Shown one piece after another: positions 23,300 to 35,480 of a stretch of DNA of 64,000 bases. How positions within the stretch are numbered: the first letter of the stretch is position 1; each line of letters begins with the position of its first letter. The stretch is from NCBI GenBank assembly GCA_951812925.1, contig OX638372.1, forward strand, positions 39,988,245 through 40,052,244. Direction: 5' to 3'. Position numbers and translations under genes: made by a program. The DNA comes from Calliopum simillimum. Lineage: Eukaryota > Arthropoda > Insecta > Diptera > Lauxaniidae. The notes beneath the pieces were generated by a model. That model made no database searches, was not told where the DNA came from, and worked only from the letters and a program-made list of their open reading frames with translations.

Positions 23300-25320
23300 T
23301 ATAAAAGGGTATGTTAATAGTACCCTTTTCATACTTAAATGGTCGCCAAAGTGAAAAACTAAGAACAAAATTGAAAATAATTTCTTGTATTTATATGCTA
23401 GGTATACGTTTATTTAAGGCAATCATTTGACAACTTTCATTTGAAAATTGGATAAATGGAACTAATGTTATAGCTTCTCAAAAAAAAAAAAAAAAAAAAA
23501 CTAACTTTAAAATTTCAAAGTTCCATGTCTCCGTACTTTTTTAATATTTTGATCAAATAACTGGTAATCATATTTTCAGTTATGCCACTTATGCCAATTT
23601 ATAGCCAAATTGGATTCAATCAACAAAATCTTTATCGGTTTGACATTGAATCAATCCTTATTATACGTATTGTGTTAAAATTTAATTAAAATGAAATTTT
23701 TGAATACAGAATTTTGCTCTGGATATTAGGTTCTAACTGACCTATTAGGTTCTTAGGTTTGTAAGAACATCAGAGTTCTAGCTACATTTAAAATGTGTTG
23801 CAGATAGAATACTGTTGTTCTTAGGTAATGATTTGTTATCGAATAAGTATTTGTAGAGAAATACTGAGCACAATTAAAAAATTCACTAATCAAAGGGAGA
23901 ACAAAAAAAAAAAAATCCTTCAAATGATGCTATAACTAAATCACTTTAGTACTTTCGCATTCAAATAATAGTAAAATGTCAATGTATTCATGTTTGTGAA
24001 CATTTTCAATGACAAAGAAGCGATGACGGTTAAAAATTCAGTTTGAAAAAGATACGACAACAAAGTAAGTAGCGAAAAAGGATACCAAAAAAAGGATATG
24101 CAATTAACACAGAGATACAAAGAGCAGCAAAAAACAAGAAAAAAGAAAACAAAGCTCAAATACAGCGACACATGATGAAGCTTATCGAAATGAAAACTGA
24201 AGAAACAAGGAAACAGTAAAACGAAAAAAAAGCAAAAGGATAAAGTAACCAGCTCAAAGCAACACCGCAAGCAGAATGCTGCTTGGTATTTGCGGAAAAA
24301 TGTCAAAGTTAAGTTTACGTTGCCTAGAAATAAAGTTTTCAAGTGTGTGGCGCTCTCTTGAGCATACACAGAGCTAGAGAGAGAGAGCGTGAGAAAAAGC
24401 TCGCTTAAATTTTGAAAGCACTCAATTTCTCAATTGTAAAGAGAGTGCTTTGAGAGTAAGCACACAAATGTCTCACGCTTGCAATTTCCGAGCTAAAGCT
24501 CCACAAAAAGAGTAGAGCTTTTTTCTTAACAAACTTTTCTTTTGGCCTCTCAACTTGTGACAGTTGATGCATTTTAGCCTAAAGCGGAACCCCTTTCTGC
24601 TTGATTAAGGAAATGAAAGAAAATCTAAATCTTCAGCTTATTTTAGCAAACTATCGAAAAATTCCATATGTCGCTGAAAGTTCTTAGTAGATGGCGTTTT
24701 GAGCGCTTTAGAAAAAAGCTTTGTTTTGTTGAGTTTGCTTAAACAATGACGTCATTGGTTTTAATCCTGCACCGCTGTCAGTTGCTTTTGCTGTTATTTA
24801 TTGTTGGTTTTGCTTATATTATGCACATTTTCTTTGCCACAGGAAAGAGTCAGATCAATGGGGTTGTTGCCGCCACTACCACCACATACTGTATGACCTT
24901 GAGTATTTCCACATTATAGCTAAAGGGGTGTGTTTGTTGCACTTTCTTTTTATTTCTTTTAATTTTCCATTAACATCATTGGCATAATTTGTTTTGAATA
25001 TTGAGTAGTTATTGAAAAAGTTTACCCATTCAGTTGAATTAAAATTAAAATTTGATAGTTTGCAAATGAGTTCTCTCTCTGTTCTTTTTTTGTGTTCATG
25101 TTGTGGGTATCACCAAGGTTGTTTGCTGTTAACAAATCTGTTTTGATAGAACTCGGCGATATTCTAAACAGTGCTCTTGACCCCATTAAACAATGATCTA
25201 TTACGCAATTGAACATATATGGGCACATACTGAAAAAGTGAAACGTCCGACATGTTATAAGTAGTTCGTGACAGTCATTTGCAAATAATATTTTTTATTT
25301 TCAAGGCCAATTTAAATTCA
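23300..25320. other. Centre of the fold-back, no gene recognised
   Basis: Contains a 142-aa minus-strand frame (24369-23941) that is a Phe/Leu/Cys-rich low-complexity translation without a domain, and a less AT-rich patch (24330-24560) with GAGAGAGAG and several GAGC/GCTC inverted words. The patch could be regulatory. I cannot support a gene. Confidence 0.35.
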
Positions 25321-25354
25321 CTTTATGACAAGCAGCCATATTTTTCTATGTTTT

Positions 25355-25640
25355 TATATCGGATGCTACACATTTTCGGGATTTGCCCATATGCTTCATA
25401 GCCACCAAAGGCTCTGAATTTTTGGATGAGAAATAAAACAAAGGCTTCGTCTATTTATCCACTATGGGTTATTTGAGTCATTTTTGAGCCAAAAGTTGAT
25501 TATTGAAAATTTTTTCCAGTACTTAATACAATTTGACATCTGAAATAATATTAGTAACACCTACGGATTTAATGAAAATGATTGTTGTCGGATATTAATA
25601 AACTTAGCATATGGGCAAATCTCCGAAGAATGTACCAAAA
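25355..25640. repeat. Local inverted repeat
   Basis: GATTTGCCCATATGCT at about 25379-25394 pairs with AGCATATGGGCAAATCTCC at about 25607-25625. The right copy is also the inner edge of the fold-back arm. Confidence 0.6.
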
Positions 25641-26499
25641 CATGCCTTTTTTCATCCCCACCTATTTTTTTATAACCTGAAGGTGTAGAATATGATGACC
25701 TGAACCTGTGAAACATTTTTAAAAAATTAACTCAAACTTTTAGGGTTGCCATATGTTTTTTTTTATGTTTCGCTCAAAAAAATATATTTAAAAAATTAAA
25801 ATAATCTCTAAAAAAATCCAACACAAATTTTAAGGGTTACCAGATAGTTGCTCTCGAAAATTTATTTTAAATCTTCCTTTTTTTACGTTCGCCATTATCA
25901 TAACACACTAAAAAATTTTGTTTAAGCAAAACTAAAAAAAAGCGGGTGGCAACCCTGAAAATTTTTCTACAATTTCAGAAAAAAAATTCATCTAAGCTGC
26001 TCCGATATCAAAAATTTCAATTTAGTCAAAAAAAGTAAGATTTCCGAAAATAACCAGGTGGCAACCCTAAAGATTTATGTTTTTGAAAAGTTTGTATAAG
26101 TGCTTTAAATTTTAATTTTTATTTTTTTAAATGAATAGTTTAAGCAAAACTAACAACAAAAAATAGGAAGAGGGTTACTAAACAAAGAATCATGAAATTT
26201 AAAAAAAAAACAACGGAGAATGATGAAATAGAGAATGATGGAACGGAAAATGACGAGATGTTTCAAAAACAGTAATATAACAATGAAATTTTTAAAAAAG
26301 TTATAACTGGTGGATAGCTCCTGTAATTGTTTACTGATTTTGTTTTGGAAAGGCTTACGCGAAGAATGAAGCATACTTGCGTTTTTTACAAAACACGATC
26401 ACTCACTATCGAAAAATAAACTGACTGAGCTGAAAATACATTGAATCTTCTCTTTCTGTTCACTTTCTGTTTTCTATTTACCCAATATTTAAAAAAACT

Positions 26500-29250
26500 A
26501 CAGCCAGAATAAGAAAAACTGAGCGGATATACTTAGTCTAAATGGAGGGACCAACTTTCATGGTTGTCAATTCTAGAAAAACTGTTGCTGAAATATTTAT
26601 ACAGTGTCGCATAAGTTTTTCTAACATAGTAAAATATTAAAAATTATTATTATTTTTTTTTTTTCAAACAATTTGTATTAAAGCTTTGTTTGAGTATCTG
26701 TATTAAATAGTTATATGTTTTCTTTATTGCGAAATCATTCTAAACTAAATACAATCTTAGAAAGCTCCTAAAATTAACTAAAAGTTTCCCACAACAAATT
26801 TTCTCTAACCATTTTGTAAAACAAGTTAGAAAATCAGTTTTTCCCCCATATCTCAGCCTTACGTTTTAGGCCTATAGAAATTTTTTGAAATTTTTTGTTA
26901 GTCTGGACATCCTTCATCACCTTCCAAAATCTTCGTTACTTTATCGCTTGTAGGGCTGTTTAGGTATAACATAAGCATATAAGTATTACTACTAGGTGGG
27001 GTAGAAAGTTACTCCTTGACCGCCAGAATGCGCTGCGATCGCGGAAAAGATTATGGTGCCTTAAAGTCCAATCATATTTAGGCAGACATGTCAAATTTCA
27101 GCGCAATACAGCCATTTGTAAAATAGGAAACATCCTTTTTTTACCAGTTTATTTCACGTGAATACACCAATAGTAATTTCTAACAATTTTAATGTGTCCG
27201 ATTCATGATGGATATTTTTCGAAATATACATTATTGAGCAATTGTTGGTGATATCGGTTTTTGGGGTAAAGGCAATATCATCGTATAAATCGGCTGCAAT
27301 TTTGAAAAAAAGTGATAAAATTGGGGCTTTGTTTTCACAAAAAGTATATCCGAAAAATTAATATATATGACATAAGTTGAAAAAATTATATTGGTTATAT
27401 GACAATTTTTGATCGCAAAACATCAGGGTCCAACTGAATGGCTTATGATCAACTAGTATATTTATCGGCAGCATAAATGTGAAACCAAAAGATTACTTTC
27501 ATTTTTATTTATCAATGAATGTCTCTAAGTTATGAAATTTGGTCCATATTTCGGTGAATAATAGCAATTCTTAAAACTTGCGCTGCATGCTTGGAGCATG
27601 GAAATTTTGTAAATTTTTCATAATTTTTTAAGGTTTTTGTTAATTTTCTGATACCTCGTAGGTCATGTATTTAAAAATAAAAAAAGAAATAATTGATTTT
27701 TTTTTTGTATATCTTACAGAGATTAATTTCTTTCAAGAACTTTTCTTTATAATAAAATTATACTTTGAAGGTTTTAAAATTTCTTTAAATATCCCAAAAC
27801 GGCCCAAGGGACAAACCAAGGATATTTTTGTCTATGAGATTTTTGACATGCTATGAAGCCATTTGTTAATATTTCGCACATTTTTCACCTCCTTTTCTTT
27901 CCCTACATCACATTGACGTCATAATGCTTTGTTTGAAAAATAAAAAATAAAAAAATAATGCAGGATAAAGCACAAAAATTCAAGATACAGTAACGTGTTT
28001 ACATATTTTTTTTTATTTTTAATTTCTTATACCGTTAGTGGTAGTAGCGAGTGAAAAAAGCAGGTCAATGGGTCACTAAAACACAGTTGGCTTTTTGTTT
28101 GACTGCAATGCAATGACGTTTGCATTGGCCGTAGTAGTAGATGCCAATGTACATACAAACGACTTAATGCACTGCAGACATACACATTCGAATGCACATA
28201 CATACAGACACTTACTTTGTATTTGTAAATATGAAATTGTACGTATATTGCGAACATTGAACACATGTGTTCTCTCTCCTTTCAATGCTAAATTTTAACT
28301 TTAATTACAACTCTGCATGCTTTGTGTGTGTTTTTTGGTGCTAAAAATAGAATTCCGTCAAGGATTTTAAAGTGTCGAAACAGTTTGGTTGATTTTTGTA
28401 CCCTTTATTCAAATATTTTCTTAATTTGATCTTAAAATTTAAATAAAAAAATAAATTTAAGCTTTTTATCTTTTCTTTACAGGTAAGTCTTTATTTCATT
28501 CTTGATAAAATCGGACAAAATGCTCGAAATTCGAAAAGGTTTGTGAAAATGTATTGTTACTTTTTTTTTTTTCTAAAGAATAATCAATTATCGATTAAGT
28601 TTTTATCTGATCGTTAAGACAAAGGTTTAGTATTTGGAGCAGACATGCGCACAAGGGCTATCTTCGCGGACTATCCCCGCGGGCCAACGCAAACATAAAT
28701 TACACAGTGCTGCAGTGATCTTACACTTTGCATGAGACTTATTGTAGTAGATATTGTAGGTCTGGTCGAGTACTTATATATGCCTATACTTAGAAATTGT
28801 AATACACCCCCAAAATCTTAAATTACAATTAAAAAACTGTTTTTGGGTGACTTTGTGCGCTTTAAAATCTGTGGCTCAGTTATTTCTTAACCGATTTTAC
28901 ATTTTTACACTTAAAGTTTAAGTTCAATGGAAATATTTTTGAAAATTTTAGAGGAAAGTTAGAATTTGGAAAAAAACTCAGACTTTTTAAGTTTGACGTC
29001 TTCTTTAAGCAGGTTTTGAAGGTGTATGACAGAAATATGCGAGAAATAGCTGTGAACATAAAAATATCACCCCTATTTTTAATCCTAATCAGACCACGAC
29101 ACTAGGTGCTATCAGTACCAAGACAACTAGCTTTATGCGTTTGATCATAATTTCAACAGACGGACTGTTAGATAAACCAAGGGGTCAATGAGGGCAATTC
29201 TGGGATTTTTTTTTTGATATTTGGAGTCAATTGATGACCAGTTACCTGGA
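26500..29250. other. Non-coding stretch, no gene recognised
   Basis: AT-rich DNA. Overlapping frames at 28027-28298 occur on both strands, contain a CATACA-rich patch and show no domain. A patch with CGCGGACTATCCCCGCG lies at about 28665-28681, a small GC-rich hairpin in an AT-rich setting. Confidence 0.4.
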
Positions 29251-29252
29251 AC

Positions 29253-29947
29253 GAAAAACTTTTTATTTTTGTTTAAATATTTTTATTCAAAAGTAAATTT
29301 TATAACAATTATTTTCCAGCTCTCAAATTTGTGGTATGTTTCAAGGTTATCAAGTTATGAGTTTTTGAAGTTGTGTATTGTTGTGTTTATCATGAGTCGT
29401 TGGTGCGGGTGCGCTACCATACAGGGCTGCCACCGTCCGGATGGTATTTTTTCTTCAGTGTACCTTAGTGAAATTTTTCATAAAATTTTTTTGTGGATTA
29501 TTTAAGCCCATTATAACCAAGTTTTTGGATAAAGGGGTCAAAAAGACCCTTAAAAACGGGATATAATGGGTTAATGTGTTTCAAAAAGTTAACATGAAAT
29601 CAAGCAAGGAACAATTTTTTAGAACATCTTAACCCATTATATCTAGTTTTTATGAGTCTTTTTGACCCCTTTATCCAAAAACTTGGTTATAATGGGTTAA
29701 AATAGTCCACAAAAAAAATTATATGAAAAATTTCACTAAGGTGCACTGAAGAAAAAATACCATCCGGACGGTGGCAGCCCTGTATGGTAGCGCACCCGCA
29801 CCAACGACTCATGATTAACACAACATTAGACAACTTTAAAAACTCATAACTTGATAACCGTGAAACATACCACAATTTTTAGGGCTGGAAAATAATTGTA
29901 ATAAAATTTACTTTTGAACAAAAATATTTAAAAAAAAATTAAAATGG
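29253..29947. mobile_element. Long hairpin (palindromic) element, ~340-bp arms
   Basis: Left arm 29253-29590 and right arm 29612-29947 are reverse complements at roughly nine bases in ten, with a spacer near 20 bp. Distinctive paired words are CCACCGTCCGGATGG with CCATCCGGACGGTGG, and GGTGCGGGTGCGCTACC with its complement. The centre contains a second-order inverted repeat (AACCCATTATAACC with ATAATGGGTT). The two short frames read from opposite arms (29221-29505 and 29875-29687) translate almost identically because they are the same sequence. It is a fold-back MITE or a hairpin-RNA source. Confidence 0.85.
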
Positions 29948-30259
29948 TGCTTCAAGCCCCAAATTGACTTTGAAAAAGAAAAAAGAGTTTTTTCGATCAA
30001 AAATAAATTTTTTTTTTCAGTGTAATTATTTTTTTTCAAATACTTTTCTACAGAAACCCTGAAAATTTCATTAAAATTGGTTAAAACGCCGAGGATCTAT
30101 AAATTTTCAAATATGGGAGTATCCAAAGGCTGGATCGAACTTTCTATGGCCGCCATCTAGAAAATTTTCGGAATTTCGGAAAATCATTTTACCACTGTAA
30201 TATGTGTGTCAAATACTAACTTTTCACCAATTTTCATAGAAATCGGAGATGTCAAGTCG

Positions 30260-30672
30260 AATCTTGGTCGATAACGCAAAGAAATACATATATAGTTTTT
30301 AGTTTCTGAGTGATATTTAGTTGGACTACCTCGAAAAACGTTTTCTGTATAGCGTTTTAAAACTAAAGTTGCATTTTGAATATTTTTTTTGTATGGGTGG
30401 TAGGCATGTCAGTTGACTGATCTCGCTTGTTTTCAATAAGTCAAATTTACTTTAAAGAAGAAGGTAGTGTGCCAAATTTCATTGAATTATACCCCACCCA
30501 AAAATTATTAAAATGATTTCAACGGTCAGACAGACCTCTAGACAGACGGACATAGCTATATCGACTCAGGAGGTGACGCTGATCAAAAATATATATATTT
30601 TTCTATACCTGCCATGTCTCCGTCACCGCGTTACCTACGGGAGAACAAAGACCCTGGGTGTAGGGTATAAAA
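30260..30672 (+). mobile_element. mini-me/Helentron-associated element, partial copy
   Basis: The 3' half matches the copies at 52.6-53.7 kb and 61.5-62.3 kb: TTTTTTGTATGGGTGGTAGG, then AGACAGACGGACATAGC, the core ATCGACTCAGGAGGTGACGC, a short TA tract, ACCTGCCATGTCTCC and the terminal CCCTGGGTGTAGGGTATAAA. The layout of a short conserved core between a GACR-type tetranucleotide and a TA tract is that of dipteran mini-me elements. The 5' boundary is uncertain. Confidence 0.65.
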
Positions 30673-30679
30673 TATAGGA

Positions 30680-32060
30680 AAACGGGATCTAGGACGATTT
30701 TATAAATATCATGTTCTGATTATTTATAGCCCAAAGAGTAGAAGTACGTATGTTCTTGGTTTTTGGTGGCATCGGAGTATGCTTTTTTTTCGTTCAAAGC
30801 AACTGTGACCATCATGACCTTGCATTCCATGGCCACCTTAATCTAGAATATTTTAGTTGGACTTATCTGACATAAAATATAAAACTTACTCTAACATTGA
30901 ACGGATTTATTTTGCTATATACTGTTTTTTATTAGACTCATTGCAATTTGTTGCTAAGTTTAAAATTTTCTCAGGAACATGTTGCATACACTTAATTTTA
31001 TGCTTAAATTGCAGCAGCAAATCTTAAAGTAAAAATTTCACACAGAAAGAATAATAAAAAAAAGAAAATCAAATCATGTTGCGCTGTGTTCCACGTTGCA
31101 ATGCGCCTGCGCTTTTGCAACATGTTGCCAAGGGAACTTGCTTCCAGTCATTTGATTTTGAGGTTATTGTGTCACAATTTACGTCATCAGCAGCAAACGA
31201 CGATGAAAACCATGCATAGTGAAAATACGCACACAAAGAGGAAAAATCGAATAAACAAACAAACAAAGTGCAAAGCAAAGCAAAGCAAAAACGATGAAGT
31301 TCGTACAAAACGACCGACACAAAAGGCCGTCATTGTCAAAAGTGTTGTTTGTTGTTGTTGTTGTACTTGAAAAGTGGTTGCTTGGTTGTTGTTTGGATGA
31401 ACTGAAGAAAACTTTTTGGCCAGATGGATTGATGGATGGTTGGGCGAATGAAGGAATGTCGGAATGTTCGACAGAACGAAAGAGAAAGCGACAGAGATAG
31501 CGAGAAGAAAACTTTAATAAAATGCGGCACAGATGTTTCATATGTCATGTTGATGATGATGACACTTCGCGAAGAGAGCGCATGAAATGAAGAGCACCAG
31601 CAGCAAAAATGAAAAAAAGATGAAAATACCGCAGTATTGCAAGCGTTCACAGAGAGCATTACGACGGGGATTTATGTGATAAATAGCGAGCCTGTGAGTG
31701 CGTTACGTTATGTTGCAGTTGAATGGACGCTTTGAAGGCATGTCGAAATATTTGGCATATTTTTTATGCGCATAACATTGTGTTGAATTAATTTTAGAGT
31801 TTTATAAATAACAACACTATTCAGAAGATACACACAGAGAGAAATTTGTGAGCAGAACTTGTGCGTAAACATTAAGTGAACATTATGAACAAATGTCAAC
31901 ATTTTTTATCTTTTAGTTTGATATTGGACTTTGAGTTAATCTAAGAATAGTAGATATTTTTCTTTTGCCATGCATATACATGAACTCCAGGTTTTTATTA
32001 ACAATTGTTGGTATGCAAAATTTGAAAAGTTTTCAAGGTCTGGAATTAAAAAAATCGAGT
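30680..32060. other. Non-coding stretch with a GC-richer patch
   Basis: Positions 31070-31700 are less AT-rich than the surroundings. They carry overlapping open frames on both strands plus triplet-like tracts (GTTGTTGTTGTTG near 31347, AAAGCAAAGCAAAGC near 31271). No domain is recognisable in any frame. The patch could be an untranslated exon or promoter of a host gene, but nothing proves it. Confidence 0.35.
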
Positions 32061-33110
32061 CTCTCAGATTACTAGAGTTCGCCTTGTGACCGAAAATTGT
32101 ACCATTTCAAATTGACTTTAAAGAGACCATGACTAACTTAAGCAAACAGTCGCGGCCTTGCTTACTATAAAACAAAAAGTTTTATATCCTTCCTTGTGGG
32201 TGCGATAACACACAACTGCAGCATTTTGAAAATCTAGCTTGTATGGAATGTCCCATGTTCGAATTCACTTAGTTTATGCTCAGAACTTCCACCAACTTTA
32301 TGTGATTGTGCCACGTCCTCTTGTCCGAACTCATTTAGATTTTGCTCAAAACTCACTAACTATTCCAAATATCTGTGCAAAACTTGGTTGCATTTTCTCT
32401 AATAACGCATAATGCAAGCGTTTTTGAAAACTTTGTCCTCTTGTCCGAATTATCCTAGTTTTTGCTCAAAGCTTGTATTTAATAGCCCAAGTATTCATGT
32501 GTATTTTGGTTGCGTTATCGCAAAAAATGCTCCTGATACTGCGTTTCGAATATTTTTTTTTGTATGGGCAGTAGGCGTGTCCGTTGACCGATTTTACTCA
32601 TTTTAACATTGGAGAAAGTGTACCAAATTTCATCATCAATTTCTTGGCTAGTCTTAACGTGAAAAATATTTTTACGGACGATCAAACGGACAAGGCTGTA
32701 TCGACTCAGGAGTTGACGCTGATAGAGAATATATCGTCTAGTTTTGAGTTATTTGGTATTTCTGATCAATATCTCAAAACTGAGCGTTACAAACGGAACG
32801 AAAAAGTGAATGTATCCTGCGTGTTGGATATAAAAAGTTTTTAATATTCTTCCCTAGGGTTCAGGTCACCTAAATATCACCATGCTTAAAAATCAGTGCA
32901 GCAGTTTAGTTGCAATAGCGTAATTTTCATTTAAGGGCATGGTACTGCTCACTAAAGAGCAAACAGTTTTTGGAATCTTACCTTCCTGTTCATTCTTTCT
33001 CCATATTGACTTTCAACAAAATCGATATAATGGCTTAGTCGTTACAGCATATTGACACCATATTTTCCATTCAGAAAGAAAAGTGTAAGGAGATTCCTGA
33101 GTCTTCGTGC
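32060..33110 (-). repeat. LINE-derived 5' region, split by mini-me
   Basis: The flanks match the upstream part of the 54-58 kb LINE. AGAGTTCGCCTTGTGACCGA (about 32075) corresponds to the same phrase at 56459. After the insertion, TTTTTAATATTCTTCC (about 32838), ACTAAAGAGCAAACAGTTTT (about 32953) and one degraded copy of the 129-bp unit (about 32925-33075) follow in the same order as at 56555-56720. No coding potential remains. Confidence 0.6.
32175..32840 (+). mobile_element. mini-me/Helentron-associated element, diverged copy
   Basis: TTTTTTTTGTATGGGCAGTA, GGCGTGTCCGTTGACCGATT, CTGTATCGACTCAGGAGTTG and GTTACAAACGGAACG match the other copies. The tetranucleotide tract has decayed to GACGATCAAACGGACAAGG, so it carries no expanded microsatellite. 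It sits between two parts of a LINE fragment and is therefore younger than that fragment. The end (GTGTTGGATATAAAA) is mutated from the usual GGGTGTAGGGTATAAAA. Confidence 0.6.
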
Positions 33111-33114
33111 TGTA

Positions 33115-34780
33115 GTTTTATCGAGTTAAGGTCTTCTGAACACCTACAAAAAAACTTTGATTTTTTTGGGTCTCACGGAGGAGTGTTGAAGCATGAACTG
33201 TCATTCTCGCTTGACTTATATCCCGTTAATCTCTTCAGGAAATGTTTTTGAGTTCATTCTCAAAACTTTGGAATATTTAAAAACTATTCAAATGCTTGCT
33301 GACTCTAATCCATTCGAAAAAAAGTTTCAGTCCGCGTATACAGAACATTGTTATCATCTTAAGGTATGAGTAAAAAAGATGAAATTAAATGTTTTTGGAG
33401 GGATAGAGCGTAGACAGCTCGTAACTCAGAAATGTTATAAACTTTGAACGCATGCTTATTACTTTCTCATCGAAAGCTGTTCTACTTGCTTGTATAAGAT
33501 CACCATATGTCAGCTTCGGCTTGACTCCAAGACTGTAGAGTCACATAATCATTGTTTTGGACCGGAGACATAGTTTCTACGAAACTTTGTGGTGACTTTC
33601 TTAAAAGAAACTAGAACTCTTTGCTTTATTTCTATCTAAGAAATATGTTATTATGTGCAATACTTTGTACTAAATATCTCTGTGTAGTATCGAATGCTAT
33701 CAGCAACAACTGACACTCTGAGTAACTTAATGCCTTGATGAACTTTTCTGATGATACACATTGTGCACAGACTTTGAGTGGGCGCAAATAGTTTGTTATT
33801 TTGATTTCTTGCCAAAATAACTATTTGAACAATTTTTGCTTTGAGTTTTTTGTTAGTTTTTTTTTCCTTTTTTGTTGTTGTGGTATTGTCTTTTTGATTT
33901 GGTGAATCAGTGCTTAAATGCATTTCATTTAAGAGACAATTGCAAGCAGAGCAACAGCAATGTATATTCAACTATATGAAAAAACAAATTTTGTTGCCAA
34001 AAGTTTTAGCAAAATGCTAATGGTTAAATTGTTTCCGAAAATGGCAGATTCAAAAGTTTACTAAAACTTTAAGTTCATTGTCATTTATGCAAACAATTCG
34101 AAACTTTTTGTTAAATTGTCATAATTAAAAACTTTATTGTTGCAAAATTGAAAAGTAAAATGCATTAGAAATGGGAAAAATATAACTTTGTAATTGGAAT
34201 GGCACAACGAGTACTATTGTACTGAAAAAGTCATTACATTCTAAGTGCCCCGCAGCCAGACATCCGTTTATTGTTATGAGTTAAATTTTTTAAAATGGAC
34301 ACAGTAAAAACAAACTAGCTCAACTCAAACTTTTTTTGATGGCTCTTTGAAGAATTTTTAGTCAGAATTATTGCTTTACATATTTTTATCAAAAAATTTT
34401 ATTTTATTTTAGAAGTTATAAGCATGTGAATTTCTATGTACGTTGTTTTTTAATTGCGATTTCTTTGTAAATATTTACGAAAATTTATGAAATTTAAGAA
34501 ACAAATAGATGGCAATACTTACCCATAAATGAAAACAGAATTTTTACACAGAATTGTTTTCTAGAATTTGAGTAACATTTCTATGAAAAAATTGGAGGAA
34601 CTTTCATTAATAAAAAAGTTACGCGTACTTAAATGCGGCACATATCACTGAGATAAGCGCGTGCAACGCAAAATTTTCACTTTTCCAACAACTTCAAATT
34701 CGAATTTACAACAACAATGCAACAACAATAATTTTTCAACAATTTTCAAAATTTCTGAGAACTAGGACACACACAAAAAG
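33115..34780. other. Non-coding stretch, no gene recognised
   Basis: AT-rich. A 106-aa minus-strand frame at 33971-33651 has Lys/Thr-rich low complexity and no domain. Confidence 0.4.
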
Positions 34781-34783
34781 TAG

Positions 34784-34993
34784 GGGTATTCACGCGTTGA
34801 TGCGCAATGCTCTTGCGTCGTTGCGGAAGTGCGGTTTGCGAAAGTTTGACATTTGTAAAACAACAGACACATTGCCGAAAATTTCGCACTACTTCTGCAA
34901 TTTCTCAAGATGGAAATATTCACATTGAACGTTCAGGCGTTAGTGCGTAAAAGACTTGCATTTTTGCAACTGCGCATCAACGCATTAATACCC
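34784..34993. mobile_element. MITE, about 210 bp
   Basis: Terminal inverted repeats GGGTATTCACGCGTTGATGC (34784) and GCATCAACGCATTAATACCC (ending 34993) match except for two or three positions. The complementarity continues inward as GCGCAATGCTCTTGC against GCAACTGCGC. The middle shows related GCACT/AGTGC words. Superfamily not assigned; the GC-rich tips stand out in this AT-rich region. Confidence 0.7.
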
Positions 34994-35480
34994 ATATTTT
35001 TTGTTGTTTTTGTTTTTGATGCTACGCAGTCGTTGTTGTTTTATGTTTGAGTTCGAGTTTGTGTGTACGCAAGAAAAGCAACAAAAACGCAAAATTTTGA
35101 CGAGCGTGAAAAAAAAAAACAACAAAAATTATTTCTGTGATTGTTGTACAGAAATATTTGATGTTGTTGGGATTGTTGTACAGAAATATTGATGTTGTTG
35201 GTCGAGCCAAAATTGGCTCACTTTCGTTCTACGCTGACACCCTTGTTCTTGAGAATAATTCTGTGAAAAAATGTTGTTTTCATTTATGGGTAAGTATTGC
35301 TTTAATGTCTATTTGTTTATCAAAAAGTGCAATTTTTATAAGGAATTTTGAAAATTTTTCTGAAAAGTTTATTTCATCTAAATTTTGAATTATTTTTAGT
35401 CCTACCACAAAAATTTCATAAATTTGCGTTCAATATTTACGGAGAAATCGCAATGCTTTTCTTTAAACTTTACTTATTTT

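Larger units (their letters stand above)
22012..26490. mobile_element. Large fold-back-like structure with ~1 kb imperfect inverted arms
   Basis: The left arm (about 22012-23215) is inverted relative to the right arm (about 25607-26490). Outer match: CAGAAAACTGAAAGTGAA and CAGCTCAGTCAG on the left pair with CTGACTGAGCTG and TTCACTTTCTGTTTTC on the right. Middle match: GCTATCCACCGG with CTGGTGGATAGC, and the TCATTCTCC words. Inner match: GGTACATTTTTCTGAGAT with the ATCTCCGAAGAATGTACC side. Within each arm a GGGTTGCCACCTGG-like module recurs in both orientations. The 23.3-25.3 kb centre has no recognised transposase. This could be a Foldback/Galileo-like element or two inverted copies of one repeat. 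Confidence 0.55.

Noticed and set aside
23941..24369. 142-aa minus-strand frame that looks like membrane segments
   Set aside because: Low-complexity Phe/Leu/Cys translation of an A/G-rich strand; no conserved motif and no splice or start support.
29221..29875. Pair of similar small proteins on opposite strands
   Set aside because: Both are readings of the same hairpin arm sequence; similarity comes from the inverted repeat, not from coding constraint.
31069..31659. Several overlapping 60-120-aa frames on both strands
   Set aside because: Mutually overlapping and without domains; at most one could be real and nothing favours any of them.
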